From Tritrichomonas musculus (Eukaryota; Parabasalia; Tritrichomonadida; Tritrichomonadidae): a stretch of 64,000 nt of DNA. This document shows positions 53,282 through 63,365 of this stretch, one piece after another. The notes beneath the pieces were generated by a model. The model had not been told where the DNA came from. It made no database searches and worked only from the letters and a program-made list of their open reading frames with translations. The stretch lies in assembly GCA_039105265.1 (NCBI GenBank), contig JAPFFF010000007.1, positions 186,001 through 250,000 on the forward strand, given 5' to 3'. The translations under genes and the position numbers were made by a program. Positions within the stretch are counted from its first letter, which is position 1. The number at the start of each line of letters is the position of its first letter.

Positions 53282-53430
53282 TCATATTTTAAACAAAAAA
53301 TATCAAAAAATATATTAACGCATTTTTTTAAAATAAAAATATCAAGTATACGTCCTTATTTCAAAGATAAAAATGTTTTTTAAATTAACTAAGTTTGTTT
53401 AGTCATTTTGTCCAGGACTTTGCACAAGTC

Positions 53431-55067
53431 TAAATAACTTATTAAAATATTGGAAGGATTTTCTAATTTGATTTGGAGATTTATGTTCATTAAATTTGAA
53501 TGAAAAACTCATTTTATCCATTCAAAAAAATTTTTTTCATATAAACGTGATAAAACGCAAAAGTTTCAAAAAAACGTATTTTAAATAATTCAGCTATTTT
53601 TATACAAATATGCTATTTATATGAATTACAAATTTGTTATTATATAAATGTAATATTTTTAATATTATATTTAAGATAAAAATCTACTTTTTAAAATTTT
53701 TTTGTAAGATAATGGTATTTTTAAAATGATCGTTATGCTCTCAATTTTATTTTCTTTATTCGCCTTCGATGCTTAATCATTTTATGGTGCTTTAATTTAT
53801 TCATAGGAGATAAAACAAATATGTGAAAATCTGACCAATTGACACATAAGATCTTGGATGATTATTTTCTATGAATTTCATAACTTTTTGAATGCTTTCA
53901 TTGAATTGCATTAATTTTTTTAAACATTTTGAAATTAACATTTATTGATTATAAATTAAATAAAATAATTATTCATATATTACTTATTAGTTAAAACTCT
54001 TTATTTTTGTTTTTCATTAATTTTTATTTGAGAAAAATGTAGATAATGTCTAAAAATGCAATGTTTAGCAATTATCTTTGGAACATATGCTAAAAATTTT
54101 AATTTTTTTACTGTATTAATTTTTATATATGATGTGTAATAACATATATAACTCGCTAACATTTTTGAAGAAAATAGTTTGGTTTTATTACGTTTTTTCA
54201 TATGGTATGTCTATAAAATTGAAAATTTACTTCCAAATTTCATTAACGAATTTGATTTTATATTATATAAAATTAACTGTAATATAATTTTTTTAGGAAT
54301 TTCCAGGTTATTTAATTTTGCTCTCAATTTTATGACTCTTTACATCCGATCGCAGTACCGTTGTTTGATCTTTTATAAAATAAAAAATATTCAAAAAGCC
54401 ATTTTATTTTTATTATCTTTTCAATTTCGAAAATAAAAACAATTCAATTACTCTCCAAATCTTTTCAATTTCAAAAAATAATTTGTACGTTTACATTGAA
54501 AAAGTAAAAACTTTAATTCCATTTATTATAAAATTGCGCTATCAATATCACGCCAAATTCATATATATTTTTTATTAAAATGCGGAGAAAAAGATGATTA
54601 GAAAATGTCCTCAATATCATCAGCCAATTTTCCATTCAAAATATCATCAATTAACATGAATGTGAATAATGATAATTTTCAATTCAAGTAAATTTATGAT
54701 ATATTCATGAAATATATAGTATACATTATTAATATCGGAGAGAGAAAATGATTAGATTAGTGAAATATTGCCTTTTTAGATTGAGAGAAATCTTTCAAAA
54801 TAATTTTTTTAATACAGCTTTATTAATCGACTTTTTAAAAATAGCAATCCAAATAACAATTCAAAAATATAATTTCTATTTAAGCATTCAAAAAGTTATC
54901 GGGTTATTCAATAAAAGTTCTCAAATTTAGCATTTTCTTAGATTTTTTTTGAAAAAGTTTATATATTTTCAGAAAGATTAAATTCAAAAAGTGGATTTTT
55001 TTAGTTTAAAAAACATTTTCCAATTTTGAAACACCACTGTAGTATCATGATGGGCTGAATATTTGTA
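53431..55067. other. AT desert, no gene
   Basis: Only short AT-biased frames. The motif attcaaaaagtg appears near 54982, among many places in the window. Confidence 0.45.
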
Positions 55068-55313
55068 CATTCAAATTCACCGTCCACTTTTTGAAAAGAG
55101 CTCATGATATCAACATTTGATAGCAATCTATCCTTTCGGGTTACAATTTTTACCGAGTCTTACCGCCACCGGCAGGGTCTCGGCCGCGCTCGACGCCCGC
55201 TAGGCGGTATGTAGACTTCGGTGAAAAATATGTAAAAATGAAAGGACAGATATGCATTCAAAATATTGAGGTCATTTTTCTTCTTACCAAAAAGTGGAAG
55301 GTGAATTTGAATG
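55068..55313. repeat. 246-bp palindrome with GC-rich hairpin core, copy 2 of the family
   Basis: Outer arms CATTCAAATTCACC, then GTCCACTTTTTG (55068-55093) and the inverse (55288-55313), match 25 of 26. Similarity between the arms continues inward (TATCCTTTC / TGTCCTTTC; TTTTTACCGAGTCT / TTTTCACCGAAGTCT; TACCGCC / GGCGGTA), so almost the whole unit can fold on itself. The loop (about 55170-55203) is strongly GC-rich (CTCGGCCGCGCTCGACGCCC) in a desert of AT. Core shared with 34577-34664. Could be a fold-back MITE or a structured RNA locus. Confidence 0.75.
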
Positions 55314-55332
55314 ATCGGCCATTTAAAAAGCC

Positions 55333-55333
<1 letters not shown>

Positions 55334-55380
<47 letters not shown>
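55334..55380. repeat. 47-base A tract
   Basis: Uninterrupted A run, the longest in the window, 21 bp after the palindrome. Confidence 0.95.
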
Positions 55381-55381
<1 letters not shown>

Positions 55382-56508
55382 ATATAACGTTTATTATTTT
55401 TTTCAAGAATTTTAATTATATTCCAGGATAACCGTTTTTTTATAATAAAATTTCAATAATCTCATAAAAAAAGTTCTTGTTTTGATTTTTAATTTATGTT
55501 TTTTTTCTTTACCTTTTTTATTCAAATTTTTCCTTCTAAATTAAAACCCAGTATGATTGATCGTTTTTAATTCAATTTTTGAATAATATTTTAATGGATA
55601 ATCGGCATGGTTAAATATTAAACCATCTTAAACGGTTATTTTGGAATAAAATAAATCCTGGAATTAAATATCTAACATTACTTGCTTTTTATGTGAGTAG
55701 AGTCTACAAATTCATTGCAAATGTGTAATCGATTTCAAAAAAAATCATAAAAACGAATTAAAATTAAAATAATGTAAAAGTATTTTGATCCTTATCAAAT
55801 ACATAGTGTTAATGAACTATATGCTTATCTTAAATCACTAAAAATTAACATTCTCTTATTTATGTTAAATTCAAATAAAATTGAAAATTTTTTTCGTTTT
55901 TAAATTCAATTTTTGATTTTATTAAGAAATTGAAAGCAATTTATTTTAACATTCAAAAAGTGAATTTGCTTTTTAATTGTTTTTGTAATTATCTTTGCTT
56001 TTCTGAAGTTTAAATGCAATTAATACAAAAGAATACTTGTGAATGAAATTATTCTTTATAAAGTGGATGATAATAATCAAATCAAAAAAACTGTTTTACC
56101 AAATGAACAAAGCAACACTTATTTATAAATAACTCGTTATATTATCTATAATGAAAAAGTTTACATATAATTGAAAATATAATGATTATTGAAAAGTTTT
56201 TTCTAACCATTTAATGATAAAATATCTTTAAAATAATTTAAACATGAAATATTAATTTCATATAAAAAAAAATAATTACTGAAAAAAATAAGTTTTATTC
56301 TATTCAAAAATTGGAAATACTTTTCTGATAAATATAATTCAGACCAGGAAAATCATTAAATTTTAACATTGAGAAAATACTAAAAATGTAAACAGGAATG
56401 ATTTTTCATTAATTGTATAACATAATTCTTTATTTCAATTTTTCAATTATCTTCAAATTTGTTTATAACTTTTTCATATTTTTTTTTTTCTGTTCATTCA
56501 ATGCTTTG
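55381..56508. other. AT-rich, promoter side of the B56 gene
   Basis: No gene. The frame running into the B56 gene from 56413 is hydrophobic AT-derived sequence with a TTG start and is not taken as coding. Confidence 0.45.
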
Positions 56509-58122
56509 ATGAAACGCATCGCGAAAACGATGCCCGTTTCCATCAATAAAACACAAAATCAGCATACATTTCAAACAACACATATACCGACTTTGAGCCC
56601 AATGGATGATCTTAATCCAAAAAAGGAGCCTCTCATCGAATTGGATTTTGAAATCAAATGCGATTCTACAAAGCATAATAATCGATTGCATGTTAAAAAT
56701 AATATTATTGAGCACACTCCACCTCTCCCTTCGCCAAAAGACATGTCATTTCAGAATATATTTGACCGAAAAATTAAGGCATGCGTTCAGACTTGCAATT
56801 TCGGTTATGCTGATGCTGAAGCATCTGTAAAGGCCAAAGAAGTACTTCTTAATCACTTTTTGTCCTTTTTGCAATCGTCAAAAACCTCAAAATCTTTATC
56901 TCCAAGTAATGTTTTAAAACTGTTGGAAATGATTAAAGTAAATGCAGTTAGAAAAATTGACTTCATAGAAAGAATTGTTTTTATATCAGAAGATAATCCA
57001 AACGTTTCTGTTCGCGAATGGCCTCATCTTCAAATAATTTACCACATTCTAGAGCTTCTTCTAAAAAATTATCCCTCTGATATTCCACCAGAATTTGTTG
57101 TATCGATTGTGCAAGTATTAAATTCGACAGATGAAAAAGAACGAATTAAAGTTAAAGAGTTTATTAATAGTTATTGCGTTAAAAATCCAGAATCACAGAG
57201 TCTTATATTAATACCACTATTGAAATCGCTTGTTGATTACGGAAACAATTTAACTCCACCTTTTGGGATTTCCTCAACTTTGGAAATCATAAAAATATTA
57301 TCACATAATTGCGGAAGTGATATTTCTTTTCTAATATTTTCAAATTATATTATTCCTTTACTCAAAACACCTCATCTATCTTTCTTTTACAAAGAAATGA
57401 TGACAACCATTCAATTTTTTATGGGATGCGAGCAACGAAATGTTACAATTGTTGTTGATTTTTTATTAAAATATTTTCCATATACGATAATGATAAAGCA
57501 AGTGTACTTCCTTAATTTACTTACAGAAACAATACCAAAACTTTCGCAACGTGATTTTTCAAACAGAATTGACAAAATATTTAGCGTTTACTCTCGTTGT
57601 AGTAAATCTCCGTCATCAAAAATAGCAGATACTGCTTTAAATCTATGGCAATCTTTTGAAATGCAAGCAATTATAAAAATTTTTGCATCAAGAATTTTCC
57701 CAATAGCATTACCACCTCTTTTTTATATTGTACAGGAACACTGGTGCCAAAGTGTTAGACAAAATGCCCAAAAAGCGATTGATTTTGCTAATAAGACGGA
57801 TAAAAGAATTGTATATGATTTACAAAGTCAGTCGCGAAATTCAATTCAAGAATCAGAAGAATCAAAAAATTGGGCAAAATTAGCGGAGCTTGCATCAAAA
57901 AGGGACAAGACTTTTAATGTTCAAAAAGTGATCTTCGCTTTTAATGAAATTGAGTTCCCCGATAAACCTAAGCTGAAACAAAAATCAGATATATTTAGTA
58001 GCGTCAAAAATGGGTCTGTTTCTAGTAGTCTTTCTATTCCAAAGAAACAAAAGCAATTTGATTACCCATTGACGAAAAACCCTTCAGCAATTATTATTCA
58101 GCCAAAATTGTGTTATAAATAA
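56509..58122 (+). CDS. Protein phosphatase 2A regulatory subunit, B56 (PR61) family
   Basis: 537 residues from ATG at 56509 (MKRIAKTMPVS). After a variable head of about 90 residues, HEAT-like helices follow the B56 order: WPHLQIIYHILELLLKNYP, DEKERIKVKEF, an I-L-EIIKILSHNCGSDI block in place of the usual G-x-aELLEILGSIINGF, and LIPLLKTPHLSFFYKEMMTT. Then come FLLKYFPYTIMIKQVYFLN (compare LLKYWPKT-x-S-x-KEVMFL), FSVYSRCSKSPSSKIADTAL, and FYIVQEHWCQSVRQNAQKAI (compare the LYRNSKEHWN block). B56 binds PP2A A and C subunits and recruits LxxIxE-motif substrates. The tail beyond 460 is basic and low in complexity. No intron. Confidence 0.82.
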   Translation: MKRIAKTMPVSINKTQNQHTFQTTHIPTLSPMDDLNPKKEPLIELDFEIKCDSTKHNNRLHVKNNIIEHTPPLPSPKDMSFQNIFDRKIKACVQTCNFGYADAEASVKAKEVLLNHFLSFLQSSKTSKSLSPSNVLKLLEMIKVNAVRKIDFIERIVFISEDNPNVSVREWPHLQIIYHILELLLKNYPSDIPPEFVVSIVQVLNSTDEKERIKVKEFINSYCVKNPESQSLILIPLLKSLVDYGNNLTPPFGISSTLEIIKILSHNCGSDISFLIFSNYIIPLLKTPHLSFFYKEMMTTIQFFMGCEQRNVTIVVDFLLKYFPYTIMIKQVYFLNLLTETIPKLSQRDFSNRIDKIFSVYSRCSKSPSSKIADTALNLWQSFEMQAIIKIFASRIFPIALPPLFYIVQEHWCQSVRQNAQKAIDFANKTDKRIVYDLQSQSRNSIQESEESKNWAKLAELASKRDKTFNVQKVIFAFNEIEFPDKPKLKQKSDIFSSVKNGSVSSSLSIPKKQKQFDYPLTKNPSAIIIQPKLCYK

Positions 58123-58432
58123 ATGTTATTTTTTGTTTTTAATTTTTTAATTCATTTCTTTTTTATTTTATATTATATAATATAAATTTGATAATCAAAG
58201 AATAATATTCTTTTTCATAATAAATTAAATTTTGAAATTTATGGCACTCTTTAAAAACATAGCAAGCCAAAATTTAATTAAAAAACATTCTTTTGTTCAT
58301 TGAAAATTAAATTTTATATGTTGAAGATTTTGAAAATGTCTAAAATTTTTTAGAATAATATGCTTCAATAATTCAATTGACATTGAAAAAATTGAAATCG
58401 ATTTTTAGTTAAAATCCTGAATTGCATTTAAA
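58123..58432. other. Intergenic, no gene
   Basis: 310 bp of AT-rich DNA between the B56 and Raptor genes on the same strand. Confidence 0.5.
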
Positions 58433-61400
58433 ATGAAAAAAAGCGCAAATTTAAATCTTCAAGCATATATAAGCTCCAGAGATTCTGATGATGATTACAG
58501 TGATAATTTAATTGAAGGGAATGAAGGTTCAGAAATTGATAATCAAGGCGTTTTTTCAAATTCGAAAGCATTTTCAGAATCAATACAAACACAATCGACA
58601 CATTTCAAAATCAGAGATTTTTCCCACACCAAAGTATTAAAACTTCCACCTCAAGATGATTATGATTATGATCTTTCATCTTTGAATACACCACTACTTC
58701 CTCAAAATGAGCGACTTCTTCAACCAGTTGATTGTATATTTTTGATGGCTGCATCTCCATTACATTTTCCATCAATGGACTCTGATTACTTACGTGGGAA
58801 GCCATTAATATTCATGTGGAAAGATTTAAGTAACATCCTTTCGAACACTTTTTCACAATATATTCAATTGTATTTTCGGGAACAATACGGAAAAATTCGG
58901 ACACGACTTCGTTTTTATTTTCAAATTGATCCAACACGAGAAAAACTAAACAATGCAAATACAATAAGGAAAGATGTTCAAGGAGGTAGAATTTTATATC
59001 ATTATATTGGATTTGGATTTCCTAAAATTGATGAATCTTCTATTTATACAATAGACCATAAGAGTGGCTCATTTGTTCATTATCCAGTTAAATTTTTATT
59101 TGAAAATTTGAAACCACCGGCATGGTTAATATTTGATTGCTCAAATGCAGGATCAATTTTAAAAACTCTCGAAAAAACTGCTACAGAAAAAATAAATTCT
59201 ATTTCTGAAAAAAACAATGCTTCCAATTATGTGAGGCCAATTGACTGGAAAGATTGGTTTTGTATCTGTGCTACCGATGCTAATGAAGATTTACCTATAG
59301 ATCCTCATATTCCTCGCGATTTTTTAACATCATGCTTATTATCACCAGTTAAAATGGCTGTTATTTGTCATATCATTCAATATTATAGAACAACAATTGT
59401 TAATGACTACTTCCCTCTAGATCAAATGAATTCACCTCTATTATCAGAAGATTCACCTTTATATTCCGCATTACAGAGAACATTATCAGCAATAACAGAC
59501 TCAATAGCAGTTGATTCTCTTTCCCCTGATGTTTTTCGCCTTTTATTTAGAAAAGATAGATTAACAATGGTTCTATTCCAACGATTTTTACTTGCTCAAT
59601 ACCTTTTAAAACCATTTCAAGTACATCCTAAATCGAATCCATCCATTCCTGACCTCTCACCTCATCCTTTATGGCATCATTGGAGAACAATCGTTGATAT
59701 GTCAGTTGCCTCAATTCTGACTCCGAAACCTTCATTTGCAACAGATTTATTTGTCCGTGCAAATGAATCATTCCGTGGCTTCATCGACAGAAAAGAAGAA
59801 GGCCTCATTTCTCCTGCACTTTTAATGCTTCTTTTTCATATTCCAGAAAATATGCCAAACAGAAACGACTCCTTCGTCCTTCTTGCCAAATATGCGGCAA
59901 CTTCTGAAGCCGCTAGAAACGTTCTCTCACGCACAGCACTTTTCAATTCTGTATTTGGCGCACTTGTCAAGAACAAAAACGACATCATAACCAACCAAGA
60001 CAACTCAACTAAAAACGTAAACACAAACAACAACGACAACAATAACACAAATAATAATATGAATAATAATAATATTGACAAAAACAAAAATAATACAAAC
60101 AATAACAATAATAATGATAATAGTAACAACAACAATACAAATAATAATAATAACAATAATAATAACAATAAATATGATAATGATAGTGACGACGTTAGCA
60201 ATAATAATACAAATAATTGTAATGGTAATGGTACTAGTGCTTCTAAAAGTATGAGCTATAACTACAATGACGAAGACTACAGCGATAACGACAATGGAAA
60301 CGGAGATTCAATTTTAGGTTGTCCGGCCAATTTTGAATTGAAAGTTTTTCATTCGCTTCTTTACCTTGTAATCAGTCTTCTTCAGAACTCTCCGCAATTT
60401 GTCAATGATATAAGACACGAGTACGATGTATCCTCCTTTCCTCAGCGTCTTTTTGACGAGTCCCTTCCGATGTATACGCGAACCCTTGTTGCCACGATCA
60501 TCGCTTCAGTTCTCCCTCATTTAGAAGGGATCCGATCGGTTGCAGTATCACCCACTTTTCTTGTTTCCATGCAGCGCCTTCTTGAGAATTCGGATGGGCC
60601 CCTTTCGCTCTGGGCCCTAATAATTCAGAGGCGAATGTTTGACTCATTTGGCTCTGAATTGAAGAACTTTTTCTCAATTTCAATGCACATTCAAGTTGCA
60701 TCATTTGCCATGCACAGCTCGCCTGAAGTACGAGCAGCCGCACTGGCAACCATTCCTTGTTTTCTTGATCAACACTCTGATGTTTCAAATGCTCAACTTT
60801 TCGGTTTGACAATGCTAACCGCTTTTGATGCCTCGTTTTTAGTTCGATTCAATTTTGTGTTATTTTTGTCACGTTTTTTGACGATTTATCAAGATAAAAT
60901 AAACGGTCAAAAACCGTTAGGAAAGTTCTCACATCAGTGCTTTAGGTCAATTGTGGCCAAATGGATTGACCAGCCACTTTTTGAGGAGAAACCGTTCGAG
61001 GAATTGATATCCGATTTCTCTCAAATATCTGCCTTCGTAGACGCCATTTTATCTGCACCGAACTTTTTGTTAAAGCTCGTCCAAATAGCTCTACTTTTGG
61101 TTGATTATTTGGTCGACGATCCCCACCCGTCTGTAAAGTCTTCCGCAATGGAATTGAACAACTTCGTTCAGATGCAAAACGACGCAAAACAGAGGAAAAA
61201 ATCTCAGCCTGATTTGGACTTACCGATCAGTAATGATCAAATATTTGACCAGCACGAAAAGGACTTTTTGGGCGAGGCATCAAATGGCCCACTTTTTGAG
61301 GAGTTCTTATCGTCTTCAAAAGAAAGACCTGCACTCTGCGAAAGTGGAGGTGACGCTTTGTATAAGGTCTGCATTAGACAAGTCGTGGCTGCAGGCTGCT

Positions 61401-62680
61401 CTCTAAATTTGGAGACAGAAATTGACGAAAAACCCGTTATTTCAGCACTTCCTGTTCCTCATGTTTCTCAGATGCCGTCGACGAAAGCTGTATTGAAATC
61501 GAAGACAAAAATTGATTGCGGAAGGCCAACTATTTGTGCATACAACCCACTTTCGTTGAGTCTGGCTGTAGGGACGATATCTGGAAATGTAATATATCAA
61601 TGCGAAGAAGAGATGTCATCGTCAACGTATTCGAATTCCCAATCAGTTTCTACATCGATTCTTCAATCACCGTCGCATCCATCGTCACTTGGGAGCTCAT
61701 CAGTATCCTATGGAGGAAATAATTCTGGAATGGGAAGTCTCGGCAGCAACATTAGCAATAGTGGAATAGGTAGTTTTGGCTCTAATCTTAGTGGAAACAA
61801 CAGCTTTTCCACCTATCATTATTCATGCAATAATGATCCAAATAGCACATACGTTAATAACACTGACGAGAACAATAGCAATTTGAATGGAAAATTTTTC
61901 TCTCACAATTTCTCTCAGAAAATAACCTCATTAACGGTCACTGATTGGTCACATCATTCTGATCTCCTTCTCATTGGTACAGAAGACGGCTCTGCCTTCG
62001 TCTGGGAGCCGAGAATCCAACAACAACCTCGCATGTGCTTCAGGGCTGACGCCCCTTCAAATTGCTCCTCAATGCCATTACTGATGACACCTCAACAACC
62101 AAACAAGGTCCTAACAGCGCGCGGAAACAACGGAACAGTTCGACTATGGGACATTGGCACCCAAAAAGTAGTTGGCGAATGGGATGTCGGTGGTAATCAG
62201 GCTGTTACTGCTCTCACAACTTCACCTACAGAATCAAACGTATGCGTAATTGGCTTTTTGAATGGCTTGATCGTAACGATAGACCTCAGAATTGCCTTGA
62301 AAAGTGGACCAACAAACGTAGACGCACCAAAAGCAAACGAAAAGATACTCAGAATCATCGGAAATAATTCTACACCAACTCTTTACTGGGCTGGAACGTC
62401 AAAGGGATCCTTGATGAAGTGGGAAACGTTGAATAACTGGCAAATTGTACAGGAAGGTCAAATTTTGACCGATTTTGACGTACATCCAACGAATCCTCTG
62501 GCTGTCTTGTCGCCGACAAATGGATGCCCGTACATAACCGACACCGACATGAAAATTCGCCATCAGATGAAGAACGTTGAGCATGGATCAGTCTGCTCTT
62601 TCCATCCTGCTCTTCCAATCATTTCGTTTGCACAGCCGTCGGGAGAAGTCGTACAATATGAGCTCATTTCAAGCAAATAA
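58433..62680 (+). CDS. Raptor (regulatory-associated protein of TOR), TORC1 subunit
   Basis: 1,415 residues, one exon. The N-terminal raptor domain (about 95-330) has FYFQIDPTREKL, then RILYHYIGFGFPK (human VLFHYNGHGVPKP), AWLIFDCSNAG (234-240), and DFLTSCLLSPVKMA. AITDSIA, LFRKDRL and LWHHWRTIVDM lead into HEAT/armadillo repeats (about 430-1000). WD40 repeats fill about 1020-1410 with a Ser/Asn insertion (1060-1150). An asparagine tract of about 90 residues (511-599) interrupts the HEAT array. Raptor presents substrates to TOR kinase. The histidine of the ancestral caspase-like GHG motif is phenylalanine here (GFG) while the cysteine in DCSNAG stays; Raptor is not a protease in any case. TOR itself is not in the window. 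Confidence 0.97.
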   Translation: MKKSANLNLQAYISSRDSDDDYSDNLIEGNEGSEIDNQGVFSNSKAFSESIQTQSTHFKIRDFSHTKVLKLPPQDDYDYDLSSLNTPLLPQNERLLQPVDCIFLMAASPLHFPSMDSDYLRGKPLIFMWKDLSNILSNTFSQYIQLYFREQYGKIRTRLRFYFQIDPTREKLNNANTIRKDVQGGRILYHYIGFGFPKIDESSIYTIDHKSGSFVHYPVKFLFENLKPPAWLIFDCSNAGSILKTLEKTATEKINSISEKNNASNYVRPIDWKDWFCICATDANEDLPIDPHIPRDFLTSCLLSPVKMAVICHIIQYYRTTIVNDYFPLDQMNSPLLSEDSPLYSALQRTLSAITDSIAVDSLSPDVFRLLFRKDRLTMVLFQRFLLAQYLLKPFQVHPKSNPSIPDLSPHPLWHHWRTIVDMSVASILTPKPSFATDLFVRANESFRGFIDRKEEGLISPALLMLLFHIPENMPNRNDSFVLLAKYAATSEAARNVLSRTALFNSVFGALVKNKNDIITNQDNSTKNVNTNNNDNNNTNNNMNNNNIDKNKNNTNNNNNNDNSNNNNTNNNNNNNNNNKYDNDSDDVSNNNTNNCNGNGTSASKSMSYNYNDEDYSDNDNGNGDSILGCPANFELKVFHSLLYLVISLLQNSPQFVNDIRHEYDVSSFPQRLFDESLPMYTRTLVATIIASVLPHLEGIRSVAVSPTFLVSMQRLLENSDGPLSLWALIIQRRMFDSFGSELKNFFSISMHIQVASFAMHSSPEVRAAALATIPCFLDQHSDVSNAQLFGLTMLTAFDASFLVRFNFVLFLSRFLTIYQDKINGQKPLGKFSHQCFRSIVAKWIDQPLFEEKPFEELISDFSQISAFVDAILSAPNFLLKLVQIALLLVDYLVDDPHPSVKSSAMELNNFVQMQNDAKQRKKSQPDLDLPISNDQIFDQHEKDFLGEASNGPLFEEFLSSSKERPALCESGGDALYKVCIRQVVAAGCSLNLETEIDEKPVISALPVPHVSQMPSTKAVLKSKTKIDCGRPTICAYNPLSLSLAVGTISGNVIYQCEEEMSSSTYSNSQSVSTSILQSPSHPSSLGSSSVSYGGNNSGMGSLGSNISNSGIGSFGSNLSGNNSFSTYHYSCNNDPNSTYVNNTDENNSNLNGKFFSHNFSQKITSLTVTDWSHHSDLLLIGTEDGSAFVWEPRIQQQPRMCFRADAPSNCSSMPLLMTPQQPNKVLTARGNNGTVRLWDIGTQKVVGEWDVGGNQAVTALTTSPTESNVCVIGFLNGLIVTIDLRIALKSGPTNVDAPKANEKILRIIGNNSTPTLYWAGTSKGSLMKWETLNNWQIVQEGQILTDFDVHPTNPLAVLSPTNGCPYITDTDMKIRHQMKNVEHGSVCSFHPALPIISFAQPSGEVVQYELISSK

Positions 62681-63365
62681 GCTCCATTTTTTATTTATTT
62701 GTTATTTTTTTTTTTTTTGGATTAGAAAATAAAAAAATGATTGTTATAGAAAAAGTTGAATTTGGCTGCTTAAGATTTGCTTATAATCATTTATCTTTAT
62801 CTTGCACATTGCAAATTTGTTCTTTGATTTTATTGAATGAAAGTAAAGTTTGCCCACTAATTGGAAAGTGATGTGAAATGAAAAAAATTTGACACCAGCA
62901 TTTTCTGGTATTATTTCAAATGCTGAATTGATTACTAACATTGTTGATTTTTTTTTGTCAGTCACTTTTTATAAAATTGACCCCTCATATGGTGAAAAAA
63001 AATATTTCATTTCACTTTTGTTTTATATTTTTGAATGAATATGTAAAAACTTTGAATTCGATTTTAAATAGCTGTGCCATGCTTGGTAAAGAGGCTGTTG
63101 CTCTTCATTTAATACTTAGTTGATGCAACAAAATGAAATAAAAGAAGATTAAAATGAAGTAATTGAATGATATAGACTAAAGCATCATCTTTTATGAAAT
63201 TAATGATATAAAAAACACAATTTATTCATAATAATTATAATAATAATTCAACAACCTTTCGGAATCAAGTCATCATCTTTTATGAATCAAAGTAAGCAAA
63301 GATGATTATATTAAATATTTAAATACAAAATTATTTTTTCAAACAACAACAATAAATTTATAAAT
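62681..63365. other. Convergent intergenic, no gene
   Basis: 685 bp between the Raptor and NIPA-type genes. tcatcatcttttatgaa appears twice (about 63184 and 63270). No coding signal. Confidence 0.45.

Larger units (their letters stand above)
50808..53430. mobile_element. 2.6-kb TA-flanked element enclosing others
   Basis: Ends GACTTGTGCAAAGTCC, then AGGACAA (left, 50808-50830) and its inverse (53408-53430), match 22 of 23 bases, flanked by TA at 50806-50807 and 53431-53432. Just inside the left end the motif aggac recurs several times (50821-50873). No transposase frame. Two further inverted-repeat pairs lie inside. Confidence 0.7.

Noticed and set aside
55140-55235. tRNA gene in the GC-rich hairpin
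   Set aside because: The fold is a single palindromic stem with a GC-rich loop, without D-, anticodon- and T-arms.
56413-56508. Hydrophobic N-terminal extension of the B56 protein
   Set aside because: It needs a TTG start and consists of AT-derived Phe/Ile/Tyr residues; the ATG at 56509 starts a normal-looking protein.
59836-60201. Leucine-rich minus-strand frame opposite the Raptor asparagine tract
   Set aside because: Antisense of AAT/AAC repeats always reads Leu/Val; it is a shadow.
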